DNA of 51,742 nucleotides from Gammaproteobacteria bacterium Ga0074134. Its GTDB lineage: Bacteria; Pseudomonadota; Gammaproteobacteria; Ga0077554; Ga007554. Under the pieces are notes generated by a model. The model saw only the letters and a program-made list of their open reading frames with translations, had not been told where the DNA came from and did no database searches. The stretch lies in NCBI GenBank assembly GCA_001464965.1, contig LNEJ01000001.1:1-51742 (forward strand). The letters run 5' to 3'. This document shows positions 29,136 through 37,554 of the stretch, in pieces. Numbering within the stretch: position 1 is the stretch's first letter; each line of letters begins with the position of its first letter. The translations under genes and the position numbers were made by a program.

Positions 29136-29457
29136 GTAACGATCACTCTGACTGCGCGTTCTTTCTGAGACTATGGCATGACAAAATCATTAACTTCCCT
29201 CGATTATCCTAGAAACGGCAGTTGAACGGTGTGGAGTGTGCGGTTTTCAGGGTGCAGGGTAAGGCGCAACGACGCGGAATGGTTGTTCCATTCCAAGGAG
29301 TTGCAACGCTGCCATGCGCACTGAAAATCGTGCAATCCGCACCGTAGCGGCCTCACCAAACAGATGAGTCCGCAGGGTATGACAAACCCCGTCTAAAACA
29401 TATTGCTAATCGTCCAAAGAAGCGGTCAACTGCCGTTTCTAGGATTATTATCCACCG
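29136..29457. other. Intergenic region filled by a MITE-like element
   Basis: This stretch lies between the TPR gene and the outer-membrane protein gene and holds the element described at 29206-29445; the short remaining flanks show nothing else, and no clear promoter for the TPR gene was found. Confidence 0.6.
29206..29445. mobile_element. MITE-like element with 20-bp terminal inverted repeats
   Basis: Ends are exact inverted repeats, ATCCTAGAAACGGCAGTTGA at 29206-29225 and its complement at 29426-29445. Inside, 29226-29345 folds as one long imperfect palindrome centred near 29285 (GGAATGG-TTGTT-CCATTCC at the tip). No transposase frame is present. Target duplication is not clear. It is probably a non-autonomous insertion mobilised by an IS elsewhere. 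Confidence 0.75.
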
Positions 29458-30381
29458 TCAATAATAAATATTGATCTTGAGCAATGCCTTCCATCCGTTA
29501 AAAGAGAGCCTTAGCCGCTGATAACCCGAACCGTCTTCCGCCTGGTATTCAAGATTACCGGCTTCGGGATCGGAAACACCGCTTACTGCAGGCCTGGGCC
29601 GAACAGGGGTATTCATAAATACACCATCAGTGGGCAAAAAATCTCTTTCGATATTATTATTTCTAAACGTAAATTTGCTGAGGCCGTAGCTATAATTTGC
29701 CTCAAACCCAAGCGATAGCCATTTCTTAAAAAAAACTTCCCCACCAACCCCCGGCTGCAACATGAGGACCCCCGTAGCTTTCGAGTCAATAACGAAGATC
29801 TTCTTGAATGTTGCTGCAGGACCATCCAGATACAGGAATACCCAGTCTTCTCGATAGCCGATATCAAAAATTTCGTGCAGCGATAACCGGAAATACAGAT
29901 TGTATTTATCAGGCACACTTATCGCGTTGTGTTTCCAGCCCAGGTAAAACTCATTATAGGAAAGCGTGGCCCTTCTGCTGTTTGTAACATTCGCCTCAAA
30001 TCCCTGGACAGGAAACATTCCATTAATAGTCGATTCCGAAGCACCTTGCCAGGTACTTCCTCCAATCAGGAGCGCATTTTCCTTATCTAGCTTCCATTGA
30101 AACTCAACACCTGCCAGAGGCGCATAGTTAATGCTGGGCAGTGGGTTTCTAAAAAACTGGTTTGTAATTCTGGTGGGCGTATCTCCATTCAGTAAATCGG
30201 CCTCATACAGGAGCGGTGCCCTGAACACACCTGCGTTCAGCGCTGTAAGATTAGGCGCGTGAATTCCAAGGATGGGTGAAAAACTCCACTGATATTCATC
30301 CTGCTTGGCATAGGCAACATCACAGCGCGCTAAAATACCTGCCAGGTATGAAATGAACAGAAAAGAAGCTCTGCGCATCAT
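29458..30381 (-). CDS. Outer-membrane beta-barrel protein, unknown family
   Basis: A 307-residue exported protein with an N-terminal signal (MMRRASFLFISYLAGILA...) and amphipathic strand pattern throughout, ending IYY. Blocks such as YNEFYLGWKH, LQPGVGGEVFFKKWLSLGFEANYSYGLSKF suggest a barrel of 8-14 strands. No family is recognised. The ATG at 30381 follows the RND stop at once, inside AGAGGC; a GTG 15 bases earlier would overlap the RND gene. Tight coupling to the RND permease implies a common task. Confidence 0.72.
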   Translation of the reverse strand: MMRRASFLFISYLAGILARCDVAYAKQDEYQWSFSPILGIHAPNLTALNAGVFRAPLLYEADLLNGDTPTRITNQFFRNPLPSINYAPLAGVEFQWKLDKENALLIGGSTWQGASESTINGMFPVQGFEANVTNSRRATLSYNEFYLGWKHNAISVPDKYNLYFRLSLHEIFDIGYREDWVFLYLDGPAATFKKIFVIDSKATGVLMLQPGVGGEVFFKKWLSLGFEANYSYGLSKFTFRNNNIERDFLPTDGVFMNTPVRPRPAVSGVSDPEAGNLEYQAEDGSGYQRLRLSFNGWKALLKINIYY

Positions 30382-30385
30382 GCCT

Positions 30386-32881
30386 CTACGCAACACCTTG
30401 AGATATTCCTTTAACAGGGCGCGGCTTGAAGTAGGAAAATACCACGGGTAACGCCATCAACGCCGCCAAACAACTCACCACCATGTATGCGGCGACAAAA
30501 TACCCCAGCTTCTGGTTGGGAGGGAACTGGGAAAAGAACAACACCAAAAATCCCACTGTAACAATCATCGCATTAAACACGATAGTCTTGCCGACGCTGC
30601 GCAGCGTACCCAGCGTAGCAATCCGGTGATCATTTTCTTTTTGCCGCTCGCGGCGGTAGCGGAAAATATAATGTATCGCGTAGTCCACGCCCACACCGAT
30701 TGCTACACCCGTTGCCAGCGTCGTCGAAACGTCGATGGGGATACCCATGAAACCTGCGCATCCCGCAATCAGCACTGTCGCGAGCGTTACGGGCACGATG
30801 GTTACCAGCCCCACGGAAAAAGACCGGAACAGCAGCGCCGCAAGCAGGAATATGCCCAGTTTTGACAGCACCAGCGCCAATCCCTGCCCCCTAATTAACA
30901 GCTCTGCCCAAATGAAAGAGTTATTGGCAGAACCCGCCAGATTGACTTTAACATCCAGGCCGGACATTTCCTTCTTCACAAAATCATTGACCCCATCGAT
31001 GATCACTTTAAGATCACCGGTATGGTCCGTCTTGATAAAAAATGTCACGTTGGCCTGCCGGTAATCATAATCTATGACTTCATTCAGCAACTCGGGCTGC
31101 CCGGAGATGGAAAACAAAAAGAGATCTTCGGCAACTTCCGCTTGAGACGCCGGCAACACGTTGTACTGTGGTGCATCCGCATGCAGCGTTTTGTTCATGC
31201 TCTTCAAATAATCAACCACGGACAGTGAGTCGCCCACATAAGGCAGGCTTTCAACCTTGGTCTGGAGCGCCTCGATTTTCTTCAGTACCGCGAGCGACTT
31301 GAGCGCATCTTTTTGCTTGCCTTCGACAACCACATTCAGGAATATTGTTCCATCGAACTTCTTGTTCAGCATGTCGTTGGACAGCGCCACCTCGCTGTCC
31401 TTTTTGAAGTCGCTCATCCAGCTTGAATCTACATGCAGCAGCGTTATGCCATAGATACCCAACACGGTCATCACAACCAGCGCGAGGCTCACACTTTTTT
31501 TATTTTTGAGTACGACCTCTCCCCAGCTCACCAAAGTCCGGGTAATCCGGTCCTGCTCCGCATGAACGCGCATTGCGCGCCGCTTTGCCAGATAGTCACC
31601 GACCTTCGGCTTCAATTGACACAGCGCGGCGGGGAGAAAGGTCACGGACAGCAGCCAGCAGTATAGGATGCCGAGCACCGTGAATAAACCAAAGGTCTTG
31701 AATGGAGGCATTTCCGAAAACCACAGGGAAAGAAACCCTATCGCCGTCGTAAGCGACGTTGTAATCAGGGGAGGGCCGAGCTCCTCCAGCACCTGACTAA
31801 CAATCACCTTTCCTTCCCTGTAAGGATCGCTTAAAACATTATCGTAATAATTGGTTAACAGATGAACGGCATTGCCTATCGCCACCGCCACCAGTATCAC
31901 CGGCAACATGGTGGAAATGGTATATAACGGGACATTGAGGACCGCCATCGTCCCCATGGTCCAAATAATGCCAGCTGCCATTATGAATAAGGGCAGTACC
32001 ACGCCACGCAATGTTTTGAACACAAAGAAGAGGGTAACCATAATCGCCACTATCAGCAGTGGTATCATGACCTTCATGTCCTGCATGGCATAGAATCCCG
32101 AGCTGACCTCGATGACCGGCCGGCCTGCCATGTAAAATACATCGGCGTCCTTGCCAGCGGCCGCACCGCTCTTTGCGGATGACTTGTCCTGCTGCGGCCA
32201 GTTCCCTTGCGGCCACTGACCCTGCCCACTGCCTTGCGGCCACTTGCCCTGTTGCCAACTGCCGCCACCGGCGGACTGACCACTCCACGAGCCACCCCCT
32301 TGTTCCGCGGCGAGTATCCCCTTGATCTGCCAATAAGTCTGATACCGGTTAGCTATCCCCTCTTTGAGTTTGGCGCGGATCATGGCCCCCGTGCCATCCT
32401 TGGAAACGATATTGCCTACAAACAAATCGCTATTGCCGTAAACAGCGCTCTTGAGCCGCTCGATACCCGCCTTATCGGTGGGCACGGTTTCCATGAGCCG
32501 CTGTGTGCTCAGCTCCGACTCCGTTCCAGTGAACACAGTGGCGGTCGACAGTGAAGCCACATCTATCGTCCGGTTGGCAATCACCCCCGGCAGCGCCGAA
32601 ATTTTCTCCGTAATGCGCGCAATGCGCGCCAGCGTCTTGGGGTTAAAAATACCCTCTTTTTCATTGACAATACCGATAATGACCGCATCCTTGACGCCAA
32701 ACACCTCATCGACCCTTTCATCATAGAGAATCGCGGCGTGGCCCTTGGGGAGATAAACACGGGCATCCGTCTCCCAGTGCAGCTTGGGCAATTGAAAAGC
32801 AAAAAATACCGTGATTGCGGCGATGACGAGCATCACGCTTTTGGGGAACATCGTAACTGCGGTGTATAACCTGTTCAGCAT
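30386..32881 (-). CDS. RND-superfamily (MMPL-type) permease with Trp/Gly/Gln-rich insert
   Basis: An 831-residue inner-membrane permease with two related halves, each made of one helix, a periplasmic domain and five helices (GVGVDYAIHYIFRYR in the second half, VAIGNAVHLLTNYYDN in the first). It resembles MMPL/HpnN-like exporters of lipids rather than drug pumps: it is single-chain, with no membrane-fusion partner nearby. Residues 194-244 of the first periplasmic domain are a low-complexity insert rich in W, G, Q and P (for example QGQWPQGNWPQQ), unusual for the family. DUF1302-like and LolA-like genes nearby are typical companions. Confidence 0.88.
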   Translation of the reverse strand: MLNRLYTAVTMFPKSVMLVIAAITVFFAFQLPKLHWETDARVYLPKGHAAILYDERVDEVFGVKDAVIIGIVNEKEGIFNPKTLARIARITEKISALPGVIANRTIDVASLSTATVFTGTESELSTQRLMETVPTDKAGIERLKSAVYGNSDLFVGNIVSKDGTGAMIRAKLKEGIANRYQTYWQIKGILAAEQGGGSWSGQSAGGGSWQQGKWPQGSGQGQWPQGNWPQQDKSSAKSGAAAGKDADVFYMAGRPVIEVSSGFYAMQDMKVMIPLLIVAIMVTLFFVFKTLRGVVLPLFIMAAGIIWTMGTMAVLNVPLYTISTMLPVILVAVAIGNAVHLLTNYYDNVLSDPYREGKVIVSQVLEELGPPLITTSLTTAIGFLSLWFSEMPPFKTFGLFTVLGILYCWLLSVTFLPAALCQLKPKVGDYLAKRRAMRVHAEQDRITRTLVSWGEVVLKNKKSVSLALVVMTVLGIYGITLLHVDSSWMSDFKKDSEVALSNDMLNKKFDGTIFLNVVVEGKQKDALKSLAVLKKIEALQTKVESLPYVGDSLSVVDYLKSMNKTLHADAPQYNVLPASQAEVAEDLFLFSISGQPELLNEVIDYDYRQANVTFFIKTDHTGDLKVIIDGVNDFVKKEMSGLDVKVNLAGSANNSFIWAELLIRGQGLALVLSKLGIFLLAALLFRSFSVGLVTIVPVTLATVLIAGCAGFMGIPIDVSTTLATGVAIGVGVDYAIHYIFRYRRERQKENDHRIATLGTLRSVGKTIVFNAMIVTVGFLVLFFSQFPPNQKLGYFVAAYMVVSCLAALMALPVVFSYFKPRPVKGISQGVA
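32150..32302 (-). repeat. Low-complexity W/G/Q/P-rich coding segment of the RND gene
   Basis: Codes residues 194-244, made of short imperfect units such as GGGSW, QGKWPQG and QGQWPQG. It lies in the first periplasmic loop of the permease. Confidence 0.8.
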
Positions 32882-32908
32882 GGCTGTAACGGCATCCTTT
32901 ATACAGTG

Positions 32909-32994
32909 ACAGGCTGGCGGGAGTGAACCCGCCAGCCTGTGAATTTATTCTGCGTTGACTTTACATAGCGGAAAACCCGCTCTTTGGGTTTTCC
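32909..32994. repeat. Two perfect hairpins between the DUF1302-like and RND genes
   Basis: A 13-bp stem, ACAGGCTGGCGGG and its complement (32909-32940), and a 9-bp stem, GGAAAACCC/GGGTTTTCC (32970-32994). No T-run follows either on the minus strand. They may be mRNA stabilisers or processing sites that set unequal levels of the two proteins. Confidence 0.7.
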
Positions 32995-33022
32995 GGTAAA
33001 ACTTCCGTATTAAACCACACCG

Positions 33023-34528
33023 TCAGAATGAATATTTAAAATCCATGAAAATACGATCATTATCATGGAAATAACCAAGAAATTGTGGCCTTTGCTGCGT
33101 AGCGGCAACAATGGGCGAGATGCCCCCGCCGGGATCGCCAAAAAAGCCCTTTTTGCCCCAAAAGAGATCCATTCCAACCCCTACCTGAAACTTATCGGTC
33201 ACCTGAAAGGTAACCTTCGGTTTCAGGTAGGATTCACGCATATTAATCAGATATATCCATAGAAATTGCGCCGTGGCGGAGTGCTGCGGAAACTCTTTTC
33301 TGCCAAAAAGGTTCAAAGAACTGTCGTTCCGCGCCTGAATCAATTCCGGATCATGATTCAATATTATCCATTGCGTAACGCCGGGCGACAAATCCAGACC
33401 GCCTATATTGAAATCCAGCCCCATCCCCCAGCGGATATGATCCCGCTGCAGCGTTCCATTATTATCAAGGTAGCCGTCGTTATTCCTATCCACTGTATTT
33501 TTCAATCCAAAATACTTGCCCGTCACATAAGCCGCCTCGCCTTTCAGAATAACCGGACCGAGCTGCTTGACCGCAGTTCCGCCGTACATCGCTATCCTGG
33601 TATAGGTTGGATACAAGACAGGATCTTCCTGCTTATCAAGCCTGATCGTTCGAAAAACGGTGGGGAAAAAATCCCATGTGTATAAATAGCTCAGCGACAC
33701 CTCCGTATTGAAGATATTGGTGGTCGCCCTGAGCCCTACCTCGGAATTCTGTAGCTTGAACGACTGGGGTTTTTTGGTTAATAAATTTCCAAAATTATCT
33801 CGTATATCCTGAAGAAGCTCCCATTCAGAACCGCGCGGCGCCGCCTTGTGAAATTGAAGATCGGGGATCAACAAGAATTGATATGTGGTATCGCCGCGAT
33901 AATGATCCATCTTCAGCGTCCACTGGGATATCCTATAATCCAGCAAATCAGGCAGGATCAACTCCCTGAAGTCGACCGGGTTGACTTCGTCCACGATCCT
34001 GACGCCTTCCAGCACACCCCACACGACATACTGCTTACCCAGCCGGATATCGAGGTTTTTCAGGAACACATCAAAATAAAGCTCCCGGGTTGCCGCCACC
34101 GGGGAATCTTTCTCATGCTCAAGATTTTCGACAAAAACCAGAGGCTGTTGGGCATCCCGCTGTGACCTTGCTGCAATCGTGCGGTAATCAAATAAATCAT
34201 AGGCCAGATCATAATAAGCCCAGCCAGCATAGTTAAATTTAACATTCGAACTAAAAGGGTATTGCGCATTCACATAGAAAATATTCCGGACCTTGGTAAT
34301 GGATCTTGGCTCACGGAACCGGAATGCGGTTTCATTCTTCAAATAACCGCTCACCCTCAGCTTGGACCAAATGGAAGATTTCTCCTTTTGAGCATCGCCC
34401 CCCCCCGCTGCCACCCCAAAACCGGCATCTTGCCCTTTGGTCTCATCGGCAAACGCGAATTGATGGCTGGCCATCACAACCGCAACCCACAGGACGGCGG
34501 CGTAGTGCACTATCTTTTTTCTATTCAA
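33023..34528 (-). CDS. DUF1302-like outer-membrane beta-barrel protein
   Basis: A 501-residue exported protein with a signal peptide (about 1-28, ending FAFA) and a large barrel ending FKYSF. Blocks such as LDIRLGKQYVVWGVLEGVRIVDEVNPVDFRE are typical of the DUF1302 group, proteins often coded with LolA-like/DUF1329 proteins and RND permeases and thought to take part in hydrophobic-compound transport across the outer membrane. The TTG start at 34528 overlaps the stop of the regulator gene by four bases (TTGA), with AAGGA 9 bases before; coupling to the regulator is likely. Confidence 0.85.
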   Translation of the reverse strand: MNRKKIVHYAAVLWVAVVMASHQFAFADETKGQDAGFGVAAGGGDAQKEKSSIWSKLRVSGYLKNETAFRFREPRSITKVRNIFYVNAQYPFSSNVKFNYAGWAYYDLAYDLFDYRTIAARSQRDAQQPLVFVENLEHEKDSPVAATRELYFDVFLKNLDIRLGKQYVVWGVLEGVRIVDEVNPVDFRELILPDLLDYRISQWTLKMDHYRGDTTYQFLLIPDLQFHKAAPRGSEWELLQDIRDNFGNLLTKKPQSFKLQNSEVGLRATTNIFNTEVSLSYLYTWDFFPTVFRTIRLDKQEDPVLYPTYTRIAMYGGTAVKQLGPVILKGEAAYVTGKYFGLKNTVDRNNDGYLDNNGTLQRDHIRWGMGLDFNIGGLDLSPGVTQWIILNHDPELIQARNDSSLNLFGRKEFPQHSATAQFLWIYLINMRESYLKPKVTFQVTDKFQVGVGMDLFWGKKGFFGDPGGGISPIVAATQQRPQFLGYFHDNDRIFMDFKYSF

Positions 34529-34956
34529 ATCCGATCCTTACATTGATCACAAAGGATAATATGACCTTCGCCGGACACCCCCAAGCCAAACGTAACCAAC
34601 ATTCCCGGTGCAAGCCGCCGTCCACAGCCAGAACAATCCATTTGCCTGTTTAGCTTGATCTCTTCCCATCCCAAAACTGAAGGAAATCTGGGCGGTTGGG
34701 ATACGGCATTTACAGCTGCTTGCGGATTCGGCACCACAAAATTGTGCCCTGCAGCCTGCCCCTCGGAAAATGCCTCTTCAAGAATCTTACGGATCAGAAT
34801 CGAGACCGGCACACCCAGATCACTCGCTCTTTGTATCACCCGATCCCTCAGCGTCTTAGGCACCCTGGCACCCAAAAACTCTTCCTTACGCTTCATTGCG
34901 ACAGACATTGCCTTGTCTCGCATGGCCTGCGCTTGTGTTATCGGCCTCTCACGCAT
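34525..34956 (-). CDS. Ribbon-helix-helix-like regulator with C-terminal zinc ribbon
   Basis: A 143-residue protein. Its first half, MKRKEEFLGARVPKTLRDRV followed by DLGVPVSILIRKILEEAF, has the length and pattern of a ribbon-helix-helix DNA-binding domain; the second half ends with a zinc-ribbon pair, CSGCG and CDQCK. It is probably a DNA-binding repressor that may sense a metal, redox state or ligand. It heads the run regulator, DUF1302-like, RND, outer-membrane protein, and a 20-bp inverted repeat overlaps its own promoter, suggesting autoregulation. No close named family is recognised. Confidence 0.72.
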   Translation of the reverse strand: MRERPITQAQAMRDKAMSVAMKRKEEFLGARVPKTLRDRVIQRASDLGVPVSILIRKILEEAFSEGQAAGHNFVVPNPQAAVNAVSQPPRFPSVLGWEEIKLNRQMDCSGCGRRLAPGMLVTFGLGVSGEGHIILCDQCKDRI

Positions 34957-34963
34957 AAACTTA

Positions 34964-35015
34964 CCCTTAATGAATGTATAACAATGAAAAACATATGTTA
35001 TACATTCATTAAGGG
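34964..35015. promoter_or_regulatory. Perfect 20-bp inverted repeat, probable operator
   Basis: CCCTTAATGAATGTATAACA (34964-34983) and its exact complement (34996-35015) are separated by 12 bases. The repeat begins 8 bases upstream of the regulator's start codon and overlaps the predicted promoter, so bound protein would block transcription of the regulator and the genes behind it. Confidence 0.8.
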
Positions 35016-35023
35016 GACGTCAA
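34994..35023 (-). promoter_or_regulatory. Probable sigma70 promoter of the regulator operon
   Basis: On the minus strand TTGACG (35018-35023) is followed after 15 bases by TATAAC or after 17 by TAACAT. The right arm of the inverted repeat fills the space between the hexamers. Confidence 0.55.
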
Positions 35024-35383
35024 GAATCTAAAAAAGACATACCACCAAGAATGGTAAAAGAAGAATAAATAGAAAAAACTATCCGGCGGGCTTCAAAACA
35101 AGATGCCGTCCCTGAATAAATACTGGAAACCACAAGGCCATCCATGGCTATCTTTGCCGTGAGCTAGGGCCAGTCTGCCATGGATGGGATAGAGCAGAAT
35201 TCCCTGGCCTGCCCCCCGTAAGAACAGATTCTAAGGGAAGCTACGCGCTGCCCTTCAGGGTGAATGAGACCACCTGAATAGTTAACTCAATCTGCCTTCA
35301 CTCCAGTCTACGCGGGGAGATTGGGAACATCCATTTATCAGAACACTCCCCGCCACACGCTACAAAACATCCAGCGGTGCGAC
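35016..35383. other. Structured intergenic region between LolA-like 2 and the regulator
   Basis: No gene is seen in this 368-base stretch. It holds several inverted repeats: CCATCCATGGC/GCCATGGATGG (35138-35148 and 35177-35187), GCGGGGAG/CTCCCCGC further towards LolA-like 2, and a weak stem followed on the minus strand by a T-run near 35077-35115, which may end the LolA-like transcript before the regulator's promoter. The density of structure would suit an untranslated RNA or degraded insertion; no known riboswitch consensus was recognised. Confidence 0.4.
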
Positions 35384-36235
35384 CTATTTGCTATACCCTT
35401 TCTCCAACGTCCTTTCCACAAAAAGGTTATCCTGCAGACCAATATTAATCTCTACATTGCTAACTTCAAACAGAGATGCGTGCAGGGTTTGTACATTCTG
35501 AACAACCACCTTATCCCACACCCATGCCGGCCCCACTTTTTGCCAGCGCAAATTTTGCCTTTTCAGTAAATCGCCCCTTTTGTCATAATAATCGACCCTC
35601 GCCTTGACACAACCATCCCAGGCAGGCGTCTTCAGAAACCAGGATATACGCTTGCTGTACAGTGGGTTCTTTTCCTTCGGCGTACTTTCCACTACGTAAA
35701 ACTCGTTATTGTTGGCGGGCTCGATGCGGATCAGTTTATGCTCATCCTCATCCCATGCCCTGCCGCTGATATCGGCATAGGTCAAATCCGACCCCAAAAA
35801 ACTATCTCCTGGATCCCTGATTGAAACACGCCGTATCTTTCTCAACGCCGGCAAATAAATCCACTGATCGGCATTCTTGTCAGCCTCACGAGTAAATGCC
35901 CAACGCATAAAAGCCGCACCCTGGGCATCAGGAGGAAATTCCGTGAAGAGAATCATTTTATCGGCGACACCCTCGGCCCCCTTATAATCCTTCCACAACC
36001 GGAGGTAGACATTTTTCCTCTCGCTCCCCGAGCTGTCCTTGAGAATAATCGCCAGCTTTGAACGCTGATCATTACCCGGGTTTTTGTAATCGCAGTTCTT
36101 GACGACATCTTCTCCCGTCACAGCCGCTGCACCGTCCTGAGCCGCGTGAACCTGATGCGTAACAGTCACGCTGGACAACAACAATGAAAGTGCCATCAGA
36201 TAACGATTAATACTGAAATCCATCAATGGACTCAT
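35384..36235 (-). CDS. Outer-membrane lipoprotein-sorting (LolA-like) protein 2
   Basis: A 283-residue periplasmic protein with a signal peptide (about 1-31, ending HQVHA). It is a paralogue of the protein at 21013-21852; shared blocks are MILFTEFPPDAQGAAFM, WIYLPALRKIRR and WVWDKVVVQNVQT, and both end with a NIGL or NVGL stretch. Such proteins are proposed lipid or lipoprotein carriers and usually accompany RND permeases, as here. CAGGAG stands 6 bases before the ATG. It is separated from the regulator by a structured 368-base stretch. Confidence 0.85.
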   Translation of the reverse strand: MSPLMDFSINRYLMALSLLLSSVTVTHQVHAAQDGAAAVTGEDVVKNCDYKNPGNDQRSKLAIILKDSSGSERKNVYLRLWKDYKGAEGVADKMILFTEFPPDAQGAAFMRWAFTREADKNADQWIYLPALRKIRRVSIRDPGDSFLGSDLTYADISGRAWDEDEHKLIRIEPANNNEFYVVESTPKEKNPLYSKRISWFLKTPAWDGCVKARVDYYDKRGDLLKRQNLRWQKVGPAWVWDKVVVQNVQTLHASLFEVSNVEINIGLQDNLFVERTLEKGYSK

Positions 36236-36544
36236 GGTCGACTCCTGTTTTGTTTTATTACGGTTTCATCCCGGCGATCAAAGTGAACGGACTCGGCTCC
36301 GGCAGAGACCTGAAGCTCAGGTCACAAAATCCAACCTGTTCGAAATCTATAGGAAATTACCCCGATTGATCAAACCTTGTCAAACACTTTTGACCTTTTC
36401 TCAAGTAGCACAGGGGAAAAAGAGAAATGTGATAATCCTAGCTCGTTAAAGAAGCCCCTTGGTAGCGCGAAATCTCGCACATAAAAAAAGAGAGGGGGTT
36501 CTAAACCCCTCTCTTTTGGCTACACCACCCGAATTGCTCGGCTA
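36236..36544. promoter_or_regulatory. Intergenic region with LolA-like 2 promoter candidate
   Basis: On the minus strand TTGACA (36378-36383) is followed after 18 bases by TAATTT (36354-36359), a possible promoter for LolA-like 2. The terminator of the secreted-protein gene occupies 36486-36517. Nothing else is seen. Confidence 0.35.
36486..36517 (-). terminator. Rho-independent terminator of the secreted-protein gene
   Basis: Stem AAAAGAGAGGGG against CCCCTCTCTTTT with an 8-base loop, followed on the minus strand by a T-run; it lies 28 bases past the stop codon. Confidence 0.88.
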
Positions 36545-37471
36545 TTAGAATGTGGGCGCAGGAGTCCCGAACAGCGCTGCATTATAGGTGCTGGGATCAA
36601 ACAAAGGCTTTTGCGTCAATGAGAATGTGCTAATCAGGCCAGCAGCGGGGGCCGGGCTAAGATTCTCGTAGGATTGGAAGCCGAAAAGCGTCTGACCCGT
36701 ACCAATTGATACAGCCTGACCAATGCCGATAAGTTTCACATCATTACCAGCCGCATAGGCCAAGGTCTGATTAGTAGTCCCACCGGGAATGGGGGGTAAC
36801 GTAAAGCTACCAGGAGCACTAACAATAGTACCCGCACGCTCACGCAGAATAAATTTTTGGCTATCCGTAGCGCCACCACCCACGGCAAGCGAAACATTCT
36901 GATCAAGATTCAAGTTCTTGCTTACAACGGCACCCAGCGGATCGGCAATCTGGGTCAGCGCAAAAGAAGTGTCAAACCTGTTAATTTGGTCATTGAGCAA
37001 CTGGTTTAAAGTCACCTCTGACAGGCCGCTCGCCTGTGCCCAGCCAGTCTTCAGGTCGGTAGTGGCAGTGAAATCGGTCGTGCCCGCTGGAACTTGGGCA
37101 GAACCAGGCTGAAAGATCCTCTGGCTATCGATAATACCACCAACTGCCCCACCCCTCACCAAATTCGAATCGTAGAAAGGTAGCGTCGCAGGGGCACCAC
37201 TGACTGTCTTGTCTGTCACGATGGTTTGAAAATACAAGGTACCGGTAGCCAACTCAGTCAATTGACGCTGGATAAAACCCTTATCAGTAACAAGGGTAAC
37301 GCAACTCCAACCTGTAGCCGGACATACACTCGCCGCATCGATAGCAATATCACCGTTCGTTACACTCCAACCCGTTTTAGGATCATAGCCCGGCGGCTGT
37401 GCCATCGCCGCGCCCGCAAGAATCAGCGCAGCGGAACCTGCGGAAACCATAAATATTATCTTGTTACGCAT
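36545..37471 (-). CDS. Secreted protein of unknown function
   Basis: A 308-residue exported protein with a signal peptide (about 1-24, ending AAMA) and no later membrane segment. The mature part is rich in T, G, A, S and N, has only two cysteines (in VCPATGWSC), and shows a pattern of short strands with repeated TGW motifs (KTGWSVTNG, ATGWSC, KTGWAQ). I do not recognise the family. The ATG at 37471 is chosen over a TTG 15 bases earlier because GGGGAG is 8 bases upstream. It has its own promoter, a CRP-type site and a terminator, so it is a single-gene unit. Confidence 0.72.
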   Translation of the reverse strand: MRNKIIFMVSAGSAALILAGAAMAQPPGYDPKTGWSVTNGDIAIDAASVCPATGWSCVTLVTDKGFIQRQLTELATGTLYFQTIVTDKTVSGAPATLPFYDSNLVRGGAVGGIIDSQRIFQPGSAQVPAGTTDFTATTDLKTGWAQASGLSEVTLNQLLNDQINRFDTSFALTQIADPLGAVVSKNLNLDQNVSLAVGGGATDSQKFILRERAGTIVSAPGSFTLPPIPGGTTNQTLAYAAGNDVKLIGIGQAVSIGTGQTLFGFQSYENLSPAPAAGLISTFSLTQKPLFDPSTYNAALFGTPAPTF

Positions 37472-37554
37472 ATCATATCTCCCCAATCAAGACGCCCAAT
37501 TTAGAGGCAGGCTCTCCGCCCCATCCAAAACACCTGAGTACACCTGTGGACATA

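Noticed and set aside
35016-35383. Possible riboswitch (cyclic-di-GMP or cobalamin type)
   Set aside because: Stems are present but none of the conserved loop sequences of those classes could be recognised.
36431-36441. GATAATCCTAG, like the end of the MITE-like element
   Set aside because: Only about ten bases match and no second end is found nearby.
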